The notes: generated by a model from the sequence alone, not told the origin. Shown: positions 49,503 to 61,259, counted from the first letter of the stretch. The stretch: DNA of 64,000 bases from Sva-07 sp963747375 (GCA_963747375.1 CAVVFL010000034.1:1-64000); one strand, 5' to 3'. Translations and numbers: made by a program.

Positions 49503-50001
49503 ATGGCACAGGTCAAGCAGGGGCGATGGACGGCCGAGATCGACGGGGACTTCGTCGTCTTCCTCATCGGTGCCCGACCGAACAGCTTCTTCCACCTGCT
49601 CAGGTCGTTCGCCGATCTGGGCGGTCGGCGGGGGATGAATCACATGTTGAAGTACCTCATGGAGCATCCGGAGAAGGGTCTGCTGGGGTACGAGAACGGC
49701 TTCCCGACGATCGTGCAGTACTGGCGGTCGTTCGAGCACCTCGAGGCGTTCGCCCGCGATCAGGACGACCCGCACCTGGAGCCGTGGCGGAACTACTGGC
49801 GGCGTGTCGGCAAGTCCGCGCGCACCGGGATCTGGCACGAAACCTTCCTCGTCAGCAGCGGGGAGTACGAAGCGATCTACGGCAACATGCCTCCGATCGG
49901 CTTGGGCAAGGCGACGACGCTCGTCCCGGTCTCGGAGTCGAGCACCGCTCGGTTGCGTGTCCGTAGGGGGGCCGGTGCTCAGGCGCCGCCGCCGACGCTG
50001 A
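49503..50001 (+). CDS. DUF4188 family protein
   Basis: About 165 codons, ATG 49503 (MAQVKQGRWTAEIDGDFVVF). The core IGARPNSFFHLLRSFADLGG, GFPTIVQYWRSFEHLEAFAR, WRNYWRRVGKSARTGIWHET and YEAIYGNMPPIGLGKATTLV is the DUF4188 pattern, a dimeric ferredoxin-like (ABM-type) fold resembling monooxygenase or heme-degrading domains. The current frame continues to 50096 into the MFS start, and a neighbouring frame closes at TGA 49999-50001, which I take as the end after a late indel. Confidence 0.85.
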
Positions 50002-50065
50002 CGACTGACCGCAGGCGTCGCACCCGGCTCGTCGGAGGGTCCCGAGCACCGTTTACGTTTGGCCC

Positions 50066-51604
50066 ATGGGGAGCGTGTCGTCGGTTCCGGGGTTGACCAA
50101 CGCCCGCCTCCACGCGGTGCTCGGTGCGCTCATCCTGGCGGTGCTGTTGGCGTCGATGGAGATCTCGATCATCTCCACCGCGTTGCCGACCATCGCCGGC
50201 GAGTTCAACGCGTTCGAGAGCTTCGCCTGGGTCGGCACGGCGTACATCGCCACGGCCGCGATCGGAACGCCGCTGATGGGGAAGCTGTCGGACCTGTACG
50301 GTCGCCGCCCGATCTTCCAGCTGACGCTCGGGCTGTTCATCGTCGGGTCGCTGCTGTGCGGATTGTCGCAGTCGATGAACCAGCTGATCGCGGCGCGGGC
50401 CGTCCAGGGTTTGGGCGGTGGCGCGATCCAGGCGCTGGCGTTCGCCATCCTCGGCGACATCCTCCCGCCCCGCGAGCGGGGCCGCTACATCGGCTACTTC
50501 ACGTTGGCGTTCGTCGGCGCGGCGTTGTTGGGGCCGCTGATCGGCGGTCTGATCATCGACCACTGGACGTGGCCGTGGATCTTCTTCATCAACGTGCCGC
50601 TGGGAGCGATCGCCAGCATCGTCAGCTACTTCGCGCTGGAACTGCCGTTCCCGCGTCGCAAGGCCCGGCTCGACGTCGCCGGGGCACTGCTGTTGGCGAT
50701 CACGATCGGCGGGCTGATGATCGCGCTGGAGGTGGGTGGCACCGATGGCTGGTTCGAGCCGGTCGTGATCGCCATGTTCGCCGGGGTCCTGCTCGGGCTC
50801 GTGCTGTTCATCCTCGTCGAGCGGCGGGCGGTCGAACCGATGATCCCGCTGCACCTGTTCGGCAATCGGGTGGTGCTGATGTGCGTGATCGCCGGGGCGT
50901 GCGCCGGCACGATCGCGTACGGAGCGGGGCAGTTCCTCCCCTTGTACTTCCAGGACTCGCTGTTCGTGTCGCCCACGGAGTCCGGGCTGCGGATGCTGCC
51001 GCAGATGCTCGGCGTCACCCTCGGCACGTTCGGGATCGGGCGGCTGATCCTGCGGACCGGCCGTTACAAGGCGTATCCGGTGGTGGGATCCTCGGTCGCT
51101 GCGGCCGGTCTGTTCGCCATCAGCTTCATCACCGGGTCGACGCCGTACGCGTTGCTGATCGTGCCGATGATCGCCACCGGTTTCGGCATGGCGGCGGTGT
51201 TCACGACCACGTCGATCGCCACCCAGAACGCCGCGGACTACTCCGACCTCGGTGTCGCCACCGCGACGATCATGTTCTTCCGCACGCTCGGCGGCGCCGT
51301 CGGCCTGGCGGTGTTCGGCACGATGCTCAACGCGACGATCCGGCGCGAGATCCCGGCCCGTCTCGGCATCAGCGCCGACGACGCGGCGGGTCTGATCCGC
51401 GAGCCTGCCGACATCGCCGCCCTTCCGGCGGCGAGCCGCGAGGCGGTGGTCGAGAGCCTGGCATCGGGTGTCGGACACATCTATCTCGTGTGTGCCGGTG
51501 TGATGGTCGTCAGCCTGGTCGCCATGATCCTGATGCCGGAACTGACACTGCGCGCCCGAGCCGGCATCTCCGACGCTCTCGAACAGGCCGCCGCCCCCGC
51601 CTGA
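50066..51604 (+). CDS. MFS multidrug transporter, DHA2 (14-TM) family
   Basis: 512 residues, intact, ATG 50066. Motif A is in GTPLMGKLSDLYGRRPIF, motif C-like glycines in FAWVGTAYIATAAIG and ARAVQGLGGGAIQALAFAIL, and SMEISIISTALPTIAGE is the family's first-helix D-like motif (LDxTIVNVALPxI type, with Glu). There are about 14 hydrophobic segments ending in a short tail ALEQAAAPA. H+-driven efflux of drugs or metabolites is typical. Substrate unknown. Confidence 0.93.
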   Translation: MGSVSSVPGLTNARLHAVLGALILAVLLASMEISIISTALPTIAGEFNAFESFAWVGTAYIATAAIGTPLMGKLSDLYGRRPIFQLTLGLFIVGSLLCGLSQSMNQLIAARAVQGLGGGAIQALAFAILGDILPPRERGRYIGYFTLAFVGAALLGPLIGGLIIDHWTWPWIFFINVPLGAIASIVSYFALELPFPRRKARLDVAGALLLAITIGGLMIALEVGGTDGWFEPVVIAMFAGVLLGLVLFILVERRAVEPMIPLHLFGNRVVLMCVIAGACAGTIAYGAGQFLPLYFQDSLFVSPTESGLRMLPQMLGVTLGTFGIGRLILRTGRYKAYPVVGSSVAAAGLFAISFITGSTPYALLIVPMIATGFGMAAVFTTTSIATQNAADYSDLGVATATIMFFRTLGGAVGLAVFGTMLNATIRREIPARLGISADDAAGLIREPADIAALPAASREAVVESLASGVGHIYLVCAGVMVVSLVAMILMPELTLRARAGISDALEQAAAPA

Positions 51605-51640
51605 GATGTCACACGATTCGCAGCCGACCGTGAGCCACCG

Positions 51641-52153
51641 GTGAACACCGACGGGGGCATCCACGAGATCCCGCTGCCACCGATCGTGCCGGGCCGCCTC
51701 TGGCTGTGCGGGAAGCACGCCATCGGGCCGGATCCCGAGGGATTGATGGAACGGGTGAACGCCGACGTCGTGGTGTGCCTCAACGAGGAGTACGAACTCA
51801 CCGAGCGCTACCCGGGGTACGTGACCTGGCTGCGGGCGCAACCGGCGGACCGGGTGCTCTGGTACCCGATTCCGGATCTGCATGCGCCGGGGCTGGAACA
51901 GTTCGGGCCCGTGCTGATCGACCTCGTCGATCGGGTGGTGGCCGGCAAGCGGGTGATCGTGCACTGCGCGGCCGGGATCGGGAGGGCCGGGACGACTGCG
52001 GTTGCCGTGCTGGTGTCGCTGGCCGTACCGCTCGACGAGGCGCTGGCGCATGTCCGCCGGCACCGTCCGGCGGCGGGTCCGGAGGCAGGTGCGCAGCTCG
52101 AACTCCTTCGCGAGTTGCACGCCCGAGTGGAGTCGGGCGACGTCGGTCGGTGA
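51641..52153 (+). CDS. Dual-specificity/tyrosine phosphatase-like protein
   Basis: 170 residues, intact, GTG 51641. The signature VIVHCAAGIGRAGTTAVAVL is the Cys-based phosphatase loop (HCxxGxxR[ST]-like, with Ala and Gly-Thr) and the general acid is in WYPIPDLHAPG. Early sequence RLWLCGKHAIGPDPEGLMER is typical of small bacterial dual-specificity-like phosphatases. It may act on phosphotyrosine, polysaccharide or phosphoinositide-like substrates. Confidence 0.88.
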   Translation: MNTDGGIHEIPLPPIVPGRLWLCGKHAIGPDPEGLMERVNADVVVCLNEEYELTERYPGYVTWLRAQPADRVLWYPIPDLHAPGLEQFGPVLIDLVDRVVAGKRVIVHCAAGIGRAGTTAVAVLVSLAVPLDEALAHVRRHRPAAGPEAGAQLELLRELHARVESGDVGR

Positions 52154-52154
52154 C

Positions 52155-52610
52155 TCAGCGATGCCCGACGGCGTGCACCAGGACCGGACAGTGGGCGTGA
52201 CGGATCACATAGTCCGACGTCGAGCCGATGATGGCTCGCCGGACCCCGCCGCGACCGCTGGTGCCGATCACGACGACGCTGGCCGGGAGCGATGCGGCGA
52301 GTTCGCAGATCGCCGTGCCGGGTGTGCCGACGACGGCGCGCAACTCGACGTCGTCCAGGCCGAGTGCATCTGCCGTGCGGTCGAGATGTGACTTCGCGAG
52401 GCGGTCGCCACTGGTTTCGATCTGCTCCGATCGATCGGTGGAGGAGCGCTCGAGCGTGAAGCCGGTGCCCGTCTCGACGACGGGATCCACCGGTGTTTCG
52501 ACGGTCATGAGGACCGTTCGGTCGGCAGAGGCCAGGAGCGGCAGGGATGTACGGAGGGCCTCGATCGCGAAGTCCGAACCGTCGGTACACAGCATCACGA
52601 TCGAGCCCAT
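52155..52610 (-). CDS. Universal stress protein, UspA family
   Basis: 151 residues, intact, ATG 52610 (MGSIVMLCTDGSDFAIEALR). Nucleotide motif VVVIGTSGRGGVRRAIIGST (Gx2Gx9GS) is complete, so ATP binding is expected. Convergent with the phosphatase gene (stop to stop about two bases apart) and divergent from the nuclease-helicase. Role in stress adaptation is typical but not specific. Confidence 0.92.
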   Translation of the reverse strand: MGSIVMLCTDGSDFAIEALRTSLPLLASADRTVLMTVETPVDPVVETGTGFTLERSSTDRSEQIETSGDRLAKSHLDRTADALGLDDVELRAVVGTPGTAICELAASLPASVVVIGTSGRGGVRRAIIGSTSDYVIRHAHCPVLVHAVGHR

Positions 52611-52682
52611 GGGTCCGAGTGTTGCAGCCGGCATCGCCTGGTGCCTGATCTGTACGCCACACCCGTCGGTCATGATGGGGTG

Positions 52683-55600
52683 ATGGCGGAACGGCTCCTC
52701 ACCCCTTCGAAGATCACGGCGTGGCTCGACTGCGCCCATTTCCTCACGTTGAAGCACGAGGTCGAGGCGGGCACGCGCACCGTCGAGTCGAGTCCGTTCG
52801 GCGAGATGGCGCAGATGCTGCTCGACAAGGGTCTCGAACACGAGCAGGCGGTCCTCGCCCGGTATCGGGCCGAGGGGTTGTCGGTGTACGAGGTGCCCGA
52901 GCGTGACCGGGCCGACGACGAGTCGTTCCAGCAGTGGGTCGACCGGGTCGGCGACGTGCTGGCCGAGGGCCACGACGTCGTGTTCCAGATGCCGTTCGTG
53001 CACGAGGGCATCCGGGGTATCGCCGACTTCCTGCGCCGGGTCGACCATCCCGAGACGGGCACGTTCACGTACGAGCCGATCGACGCCAAGCTCGCCCGCA
53101 AGGAGGCCAAGCCCGGCCACGTGCTGCAGCTGTGCTTCTACGCCGAGGCGATCGAGGCCGGCACCGGTGCGCTGCCCGAGTTCGTGTACATCGAGCTCGG
53201 GTCGGGCCGGGTCGAGGCGGTGCGCGTGGCCGACGTGCTGCCGTACTGGCGCCGCCTGCGCAGCCAGCTGGCGAAGCTCCTGGCCGAGGATGCGCCGAGG
53301 CCGACACCCGGCCCAAGCCGTGCGACCACTGCCAGTTCTGCGAGTTCGAGTTGGTGTGCGAGGCCCAGTGGCGGGCCGCCGATTCGCTCGTGCACGTCGC
53401 CGGTGTCCGCACCGCCGATCGCCTGTTGCTCCAGCAGAACGGAGTGACGACGATCGCTGCGCTGGCTGTCCTCGATCACGAGGTCGCCGATCTCGACGAG
53501 GCCCGCCGGGCGACGTTCGTTCGCCAGGCCCGCCTCCAGGTGCAGGCCCGCAACGCGCCCGACGAGAAGCCGCCGTTCGAGCTGCTCGACCCACCGTCGG
53601 CCACCGACCACGCCGCCCTGGTCGACGATCTCGACGCGCCCGACCCGATCGGGTTCGCCGCGCTCCCGGCGCCCGACGACGGCGACGTGTTCCTCGACTT
53701 CGAGGGTCATCCGTTCTGGCACGCCGACGCCGAGCTGTTCTTCCTGTTCGGCCTCATCGAGCGGTCGCCCGCCGGCGAGTGGGAGTTCACGGCGTTCTGG
53801 GCGCACGACCAAGGCCGAGGAGGCCGTCGCCACGAAGGCGCTCATCGATCATCTCGCCGCCCGTCGGGTGCAGTTCCCCGACATGCACGTGTACCACTAC
53901 AACCACACCGAGCGGTCGTCGCTCGAGCGGCTGGTCACCGAGCACGGCGTCGCCGAACTCGCGCTCGAACAGCTGATCAGCACCGGCCAGTTCGTCGACC
54001 TCCTGCCGATCGTGAGGGGAGCGATGCAGGTCGGTGTCGAGGGCTACGGCCTCAAGCACATCGAGCGGCTCACCGACTACGAGCGAGGCCACGAGATCGA
54101 CCGCGGCTCCGGCGCGGTCGTCGAGTACGAGCGCTGGATGGCGTCGAAGGATCAGGCCGGTCTCGATCGGATCTCGGCGTACAACGAGGACGACGTGCGC
54201 GCCACCCGGGCCCTGCGCGACTGGCTGGTGACGCAACGTCCGGCCGACGTGCCGTGGCGGGCGGCGGTGCTCGGCCGCGAGGAGCCGGCCGCCGAACTCG
54301 ACGACCGGATCGAGGCGCTCCACGCGTTCGGACCCGGCACGGTCGAGCACCTGATGGGTGACCTGCTCGGCTACTGGCGGCGCGAGCGCCAGGTGGTCAA
54401 CGCCGACGCGTACCGCCTGTCGATCGCCGACGAGGCCGATCAGTTCGAGTCGCTGTCGGCGATCGCCCGGTTGACATTCCGTGGCTTCGAGCCGCAGCTG
54501 CTCAAGAGTGGCAAGCCGGCGAAGTGGCCGTGGGCACGCTTCACCTTCCCGCCGCAGCCGCTCGACGTCGAGATCGCCAGGGGGTCGGAGCTGATCGTCG
54601 CGGTGAACGAGCAGGAGTGGGTGTTCTTCAAGATCGCTGAGATCGACACCGAGGCCGGCGAGCTGGCGGTGACGTGGGACGGCGACGCCGAGGAGAAGGC
54701 CGTGTACCCATCGTCGCTCGTCCACTACAAGTGGTTCAAGGAGGGGGCGAAGCTGACCGCGCTCGAGGAGCTGGCCGACGAGATGCTGGTCGGGCGCGCC
54801 CATCGGGTCGGCCACGCGATGCTGCGCCGTGACCTCCCCGCGTTCGAGGCGGGCCGCGGTCCCGACGGTGGCGTGTTCGTCGGCGACGTCGACGCGATCT
54901 GCGGGTGGGCGACGGGACTCGACCGGAGTTACGTGCCGATCCAGGGGCCGCCGGGCACCGGCAAGACGTTCACCGGTGCGCACATGATCCGCACGCTCGT
55001 GAACGCCGGCATGCGGGTCGGGCGTGACGGCGATGAGCCACGCGGCGATCGACAATCTGATGCAGGCCGTGGTCGACCGGTTCGAGGAGGAGGGCGACTC
55101 CGACCATCTGCGGGCGGTGCGCAAGGCGAAGGACGGCTCGGTCGCCGGCCTGAAGTACGTCGACGACAACCGCAACGTGGCAGAGGGTGACTACAACGTG
55201 GTCGCCGGGACGACGTGGTTGTTCGCGAGCCAGGCGATGCGTGACAACCCGGTCGACGTGCTGGTGGTCGACGAGGCGGGCCAGCTCGGCCTGGCCGACA
55301 CGCTGGCGGCGACGATCTCGGCGACCAACGTGATCCTGCTCGGCGATCCGCAGCAGTTGGCGCAGGTGGCCAAGGCGAGCCATCCGGGCGGTGCCGGTGC
55401 GAGCGCGCTCGAGCATCTGCTCGGCGGCGAACTGACGGTGCTGCCCGAGCGTGGCGTGCTGTTGGAGACCACCTGGCGGATGCATCCCGACGTGTGCGGG
55501 TTCATCTCCGAGGTGATGTACGGCGGCAAGCTGCGCAGTCACGAGTCGTGCGTCGGCCAGTCGGCGGCCGGGCAGACCGGCCTGCGCTGGCTGCGAGCCG

Positions 55601-56071
55601 AACACACGGGCCGCTCGACCGAGTCACCGGAGGAAGCGGCGATCGTCGTGGCGAAGGTCGAGGAGTTGCTCGGCCGACCGTGGACCGATCAGCACGGTGA
55701 CACCCGTCCGCTGACGATCGCCGACTTCATGGTGGTCGCCCCGTACAACGACCAGCGCCGCTGCATCGAGGCGGCGATGCGGGCGAACCGGGCGACGCAG
55801 GGGTGTGGAGGTCGGCACGGTCGACAAGTTCCAGGGCCAGGAGGCCGCGGTGGTGCTGTTCTCGATGACGACGTCGTCGTCGGAGTTCATGCCCCGCACC
55901 GCCGACTTCCTGTTCTCCAAGAACCGCCTCAACGTGGCGATCAGCCGGGCGCGGTGCCTGGCCTACCTGGTGTGCACCGACGAGCTGCTCGACACGAGGG
56001 CCCGTGACGTCGAGGAGATGGCGTTGATCTCGGCGCTGTGCTCGTTCGTCGAGCGCGCCGGCACGTCGTGA
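52683..56071 (+). CDS. TM0106-type RecB-like nuclease fused to SF1 helicase (frameshifted)
   Basis: About 1,130 codons, ATG 52683. The N-terminal third is the TM0106 RecB-like nuclease (LTPSKITAWLDCAHFLTLKH; GIRGIADFLRRVDH; PIDAKLARKEAKPGHVLQLC with the D...K catalytic pair; PCDHCQFCEFELVCEAQW). A predicted ribonuclease-H-like segment follows (DDGDVFLDFEGHPFWHADAE). The C-terminal half is an SF1 helicase: Walker A IQGPPGTGKTFTG, DEAGQ-type Walker B (VLVVDEAGQLGLADTLAATI), LLGDPQQLAQVAK, and KFQGQEAAVVLFSM with NVAISRARCLAYLV as motifs V/VI. Frame changes near 53300, 53810, 55020 and 55805. DNA or RNA processing. Confidence 0.9.
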
Positions 56072-59000
56072 GGCCGCAGCGCAGCGAGCGCGACCCGTGG
56101 CGTCGGGGTCGGCCGCGCGAGCAGCGCGCGGTCTCGCGGTCGGCGACGATGCCGTGCCGGTCGAGATCGTCACGCAGCGAGCGTGCAGTGGTGCGCGCTG
56201 CGAGGGTCGAGCCGAGGGCGAGGTGGCACCGGATCTCGGTTCGTCGGGCCCGTTCGGAGTAGGGGTCGACGACGATCGCATCGAGCAGCACCCGCAGCGC
56301 CTCTTCGGGCTCGCCCTTGGCGAGGAGCAGTTCACCGACCCGGCAGCCCGAGTTGTAGGCCAGGGTCTGCAGGCGGAGACGTTCGTGATCGACGTCGCTG
56401 TCGGCGACGCCCGGGAGAAACTCTCCTCGGTACAGCGCAAACGCGTCGCGATGGTGCTGCAGGGCGACCGTGAGCCGCCCGGAGCGCTCGGCGTCACGAG
56501 CGGCGGCGACGTGGGCGTCGAAACGGCGGAGATCGACGTCGATTCCTTCGTGGGTGAGCGACAGCCGGCCGTCCTCGGTCCGCACGAACCACGAGGTGCC
56601 CGCTCGTCGGTCGGGTTCGATGGCATCGAGCAACGTGTTGAGGGTGACCCTGAGGTTCGCTCCGGCCTGCTTGTCGTCGAGGTCGGGCCACAGAACGGCG
56701 GCGATGGCGGTGCGAGACAGCGACCGGTCGAGCAGCAGCTGGGCCAGCAGTTGGTGGATCCGGCCACCTCGGACCCGTTCCGAGACGGGAACACCGTCGC
56801 TGCGCCGGATCGTGAACTGGCCGAACGTGTCGATCGACAGGGTGTAGGCGGGCGGTTCGGCGACGCCGAGCCGTCATCCTTCGTGCGGCGGCGGCAACTC
56901 CGGGGTGCGGATGGTCGACGAGTCGTCGGATCCAACGCATGCGTCCGGGGATGCGATCGAGGCATGCGGCAGCGGCCTGGAGGTCGATCGCGGCGAGGGC
57001 CAGTTCGCACAGCATCGAGGGTGGAACGTGGACCCGTAGCAGCTCGACGGATCCCCATGGCAGGGCGGTCGCCAGGTCCGGCGTCGAGGTCGGTGCGCAG
57101 CGTGGCGACGGCGCGCCCGGCGCTGACGGCGGTGTGGATCGCGGGACCGAACGCGATGTCGTCGAGCCATTCCGTATCGGGGAGGAGGGCCCGCATCGCG
57201 GACAGCGCGCTCATGTACGACCACGCCGGCCACGGCGTCAGTGGAACTTCGTCCACCAACGCCGTGAACCGGTCGGTGGCCGCCTCGTCGCCGTCCACGG
57301 CGAGGGCCACGAGCGCGTCGCCGACCGACGCGAACAATCGCGTCCTGCGCAGCAGCAGGCGACCGAGTTCGGTCGCCTCCGCTGCTGTTCTTTTCGCTGC
57401 CTCCAGGTTGCCGGCGGCGATCGCCACGGTGGTGAGGACGCCGAGCAGCGGCACCTGCACGTTCGGAAGGTTTCGTCGGGCGTATGCGGCGGGAAGGTCG
57501 GCGACGATCGGCCAGGCGTCGGTCGGGTCGATCTCGCCGCGCAGCCACACCGCCTGCGCATTCACGGGTTCGCTGACCCCTTCGGCGAGTACCTCGTCGA
57601 GCGTGACGGCGACGCGCTCGGGATGGCCGAGCGCCAGGAACCGCGACGTCGCCGACGCCCGTGCGGCGACCGGGTCGGGACCCTCGAACAGCTCGACGGC
57701 AGCGAGCGCGGCGGCCACGTCGCCGCGCTGTTCGGCGTCGTGCGACGTGATGAGCGCGAGGGCGCTCCGAGCGGTCGGTTCACCGTCGTCGGCGTAGCGT
57801 CGGACCGACGTCAACCAGTTCGGCGACGTCGTCACTCGCGAGGTTCGCCGGATCGATGTCGCCGACGAGTTGCGTCTCGCGCCAGAGCGCGAGGGCGGCG
57901 AGCTCGCGGTCGCCGTCGCGGTCGGCGAGGCGGAAGATCGCCCGCAGTTCGTTCGGGACGTGCTCCGACTGGAACGACGGCGATCCGATCACCCGCAGGT
58001 ATCGGCCGAGCGCTCCGGTGCGCGCCTCGCCGGGGAGGCACTCGATCAGGGCATCGGCCACGGTGGCGCTGAGCCCGGCGCTGATCGGTGCTGCACCGAA
58101 GTTCCGGGCGAGGCGGACGAGTCGATCGGATGCGCCGGCCGCCCGGAGGCACCGTGCCGCTCGGACGATCTCGCCGCGACCGGCGAGATGCTCGGCGCCG
58201 ACCGTCAACGCGTGGATCGAGCTCGACGCGCGGCGCCGAGCCGGCCAACGCTGCGCGCCACAGGTCGTGGAAGCGGTGGGCGCCGTCGCGTGTCTCGATG
58301 AGCGGCAGGCCCTCGACGAGGGTGCCGGCCGTCCAGGGTGGGCCGACGACGACGTCCACCAGCTCGTCGTCGATGCGGCCGAACTCGACGAGGAGCGCGA
58401 GCGCTCGTCGGCGATCGGGTTGGCACCGATCCGAGGACCGCTTCCCAGAGGAAGTCGATCGACGCAACCTGTCCGACGGTCGACATCAGCACCGCCAGCG
58501 CGGGCCACGAAGGGCACCGTGTCGTCGTCGTCGACGGCGACGTGTCGGATGCGCGGCGAACGTCGATCGTTCGGCGTCGCGTGAACGCGAGGTCGGACTC
58601 GTCGAGGACGACGGCCTGCCCTCGTGCCTGCAGCAGCCGGATCGGGAGCGCGGAGGGTGTTCGTGTACCGAGCACGAGGTGAGCGTTGGCGGGGAGTCGC
58701 TCGCACAGGTCGGCGAGCAGGTCCATCGAGGGTGAGCCGTCGAGGAGGTGGACATCGTCGAGCACCAGCGCGACCGGCCGAGGTGCAACGGCCCACATCC
58801 ATTCGATGACCTCGTCGACGGGCGGTTCGGCGGATGGTTCGCTCGATGCGAGCCCGACGTCGGCGAGCGAGGCGGCCAAGCCGCTCACCAGATGGTCGGG
58901 TCGGCGGTCCTGTTCGAACAGTTGCATCCACGCGTCGACCCCGACGGGGTCGAGCGCGTTCTCGATGACCGCGTGGGCGAGCAGTGTGGTCTTGCCGAAG

Positions 59001-59137
59001 CCCGGCCCTGCCCGTACGACGGTCAGGCGGCGATCGAAGCGTTGGCGGAGCTGGTCGAGGAGGCGATCGCGTACGACCAGACCATCCGGCAGCTCGGGCG
59101 GCCGGAGGCGGAACGGCGCACGGGTGGTCGAGGCCAC
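56072..59137 (-). CDS. MalT-like ATPase regulator with C-terminal SARP/BTAD domain (frameshifted)
   Basis: About 1,020 codons from GTG 59137. The N-terminus RPPELPDGLVVRDRLLDQLR and VVRAGPGFGKTTLLAHA (Walker A) with RPVALVLDDVHLLDGS (Walker B) is the MalT/LuxR-type STAND ATPase. A long helical middle follows. The C-terminal 230 residues carry an OmpR-like wHTH (LSIDTFGQFTIRRSDG; LLLDRSLSRTAIAAVLWPD) and a bacterial transcriptional activation domain (VDLRRFDAHVAAARDAERSG; YRGEFLPGVADSD). In most SARPs the DNA-binding part is N-terminal; here it is C-terminal. Frame changes near 58460, 58220, 57795, 57050, 56890 and 56860. The stop is uncertain: the frame is open to 55941, into the helicase on the other strand. 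Confidence 0.78.
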
Positions 59138-59147
59138 GCTGCGGACC

Positions 59148-59581
59148 CTACTTCCCGTCGATCACGACGTCGAGCTGGTCGACGCGTGCGCCGGTGGGCA
59201 GCGTCGCGTCGGTCGGGGCGTGGCTGTTGGGTGCGAGGACGAGGTACCCCTGCAGGAGGAGGATGGCGACGATGGCGGCCCACTTCCCCGGTGGCAGGGT
59301 CACCTCGTAGCGCACCCGCTCGACGACGAGTACGGCGACCTGCAGCCCGACGATCCAGCCGAATGTGACCGTCGACAGCTCGGCGTAGCGCAGCCCGACC
59401 GCGTAGACGGCGAACAGGACGATGAACGACAGCGTCCCCGCCACGAAGAACCACGACGACCGCCCCAACGTCCATTCCTTGGCGACGACTGCCCCCGACC
59501 AGGTCGAGTCCGGCGAGCACCAGCGATGATGACGACGAGCGTGACGGGCGAGACCTCGGACTGGGTGTTGGCGACGGCCAT
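59148..59581 (-). CDS. Small four-helix membrane protein (frameshifted)
   Basis: About 145 codons, ATG 59581 (MAVANTQSEVSPVTLVVIIA) with AAGGGGG in front. Frame changes near 59520 and 59490 break the second segment, which continues WTLGRSSWFFVAGTLSFIVL, LSTVTFGWIVGLQVAVLVVE and WAAIVAILLLQGYLVLAPNS. There are four predicted membrane segments and a hydrophilic C-tail. No family recognised. Its stop is ten bases before the GTG of the STAND regulator, so the two are likely one transcript and the protein may be a membrane partner of that regulator. Confidence 0.7.
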
Positions 59582-59795
59582 GGTGAACCCCCTTGGCGGT
59601 GGACGGCAGTGAACTCTCGACCGACCGCGTCAGCACCCGCGTCAATCCGAGGGCGGACGACCCGCTGAGCCAGGTCGTAGTGGGAAGCAGCCGATCCGCA
59701 GATACTGCGCGCCCGTCCAGCGGACGTGCGTCGAGTCGCCTTGGCCCGTCACGCGGCGCACCTGAGCCGGCGCACGCGGGCACGGGCAAGTCGTG

Positions 59796-61259
59796 TCAGC
59801 TCCTCGATCTCGAGGGCTTCTCGGGCCGTGCGTCGCGATCGTCAGGCACTCCGTCGCCCGAATCGTCGGGGAACACCGGGGGCCGGGCGCCGACGGGCAG
59901 CATGATCGTGCCGTCGGCTCGGATGGTGTGGGTTCGTCCGTGGATGTCGCGCCGGGTGCGCCACCGTTTTCGGTGTTTGAGCCGGTTGTGGCTGCCACAT
60001 TCGACGCCGGCGTTGACCTGATCGGTGCAACCGTCGTCGTGCCACTCGGTGGAGTGGTCGACTTCGCACACCTCGGCGGGCAGGCCGCAACCGGGGTGGT
60101 CGCACTGCACGGCGAGGAGCATCGCGGCCTGTCGTGCGGGCCGGTGAACACCCGGGCTTGCGGCCGAGGTTGATCGGGAGGTTGTCGGCGCCGAGCACGG
60201 CGCGGCGGATGTGCCCGGCGAGCGCGGCGCGCAGCACGGTGTGGGGATCGAGGATCTGGCCGGTGGAGGTTTCGCAGCGGCGTGAGGCGAGCGAGTCGGG
60301 GTCGGCCATCAGGTCGGCGAGCAGTTCGTCGGGTGATGCGAACCCGGTGAACGGGTCGACGAGTTCACCGGCGAGCGTGGCGTCGGCGCGAGGCCGGCCT
60401 GTGCGAGCAGGCGCCCGAAGGTGCGGTGGTCCGTCAGGATGGTGACCAACGGCTCGGTCGCCGGCGCCGGGCGGCCGGCTTCGTGGTTGGCGAGAGCGCC
60501 GCGCATGATCGCCACGAAGGCGTCGTAGCCGCGTTGGGTGGCGGTGCGGGGGAGCGGGTGTTCGTCGGCACGGTCGCCGTATTCGGCGCGGCGTGCGGCG
60601 ACGTCGGCCTCGTACTCGAGCTCGCAGAAGTACCGGAAGATCGCTTCGAGCTCGACGTTGACGAGCGGGTCGCCACCACCGGCATCGAGGCACAGCGATC
60701 CGTTGAGGTTGACGACGTGGGCGCGACGGTTCTGGATCGCTTCGTCGAGGTCGTGGTGGGCGCCGTCGAGGTCGGCGAGCATCACGAAGCGCTGCACGCA
60801 CGTGCGGAACTCGCGGAAGCTGAGTCGTTCGGCCAGCTCGAGGAGGTGCGGGGCGAAGTCGCGCAGCTGGGCGCGCACCCGCGGGTTGGTGTGGGCGACG
60901 GCGAGTTCGTTGGCTTGCGGGGTGCCGACGTGACCGTGGTGGAGTGCTTCGGCGAGGCCGGGGACGTCGGCGGCGGCGGCGGTGAGGCGACCGACCCGGG
61001 CGGCTTCGGCGTCGGAGTGGTTGCAGGTGGCTCGCAGGTAGGCCTTGAGCGAGCGGTGTCCGTCGTCGAGGTACGAGCGGCGCCGGTCGATCTCGCCGAC
61101 GGTGAGCGCGAGCTCGGCCTCGATCCTGCGGCGCTGCAGCTCGAGGGCGCGGACGCGGTCGTCGAGGTCGGAGTCGCTGCACTCCACGTCGAGGCTCCTC
61201 CACGAGCGCTGCAACCCGCCCGCTGACCGACGCGTCCGACATGTGGCAATCATGCGCAT
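59796..61259 (-). CDS. DUF222 domain / HNH endonuclease family protein (frameshifted)
   Basis: About 488 codons, start at ATG 61259 or 61253. The N-terminal helical DUF222-type region (RSLKAYLRATCNHSDAEAAR; GLAEALHHGHVGTPQANELA) is typical of actinobacterial HNH proteins. The C-terminus has CDHPGCGLPAEVCEVDHSTE and VNAGVECGSHNRLKHRKRWR, the HNH signature with its Asp-His and Asn-His pairs and zinc-binding cysteines. Frame changes near 60390 and 60150. Such proteins are abundant in actinobacteria and often lie in variable regions; their biological targets are mostly unknown. Confidence 0.87.

Noticed and set aside
49979..52120. 713-codon open frame antisense to the MFS transporter and phosphatase
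   Set aside because: His/Gln/Arg-rich with no domain; the sense strand contains two complete, motif-bearing genes.
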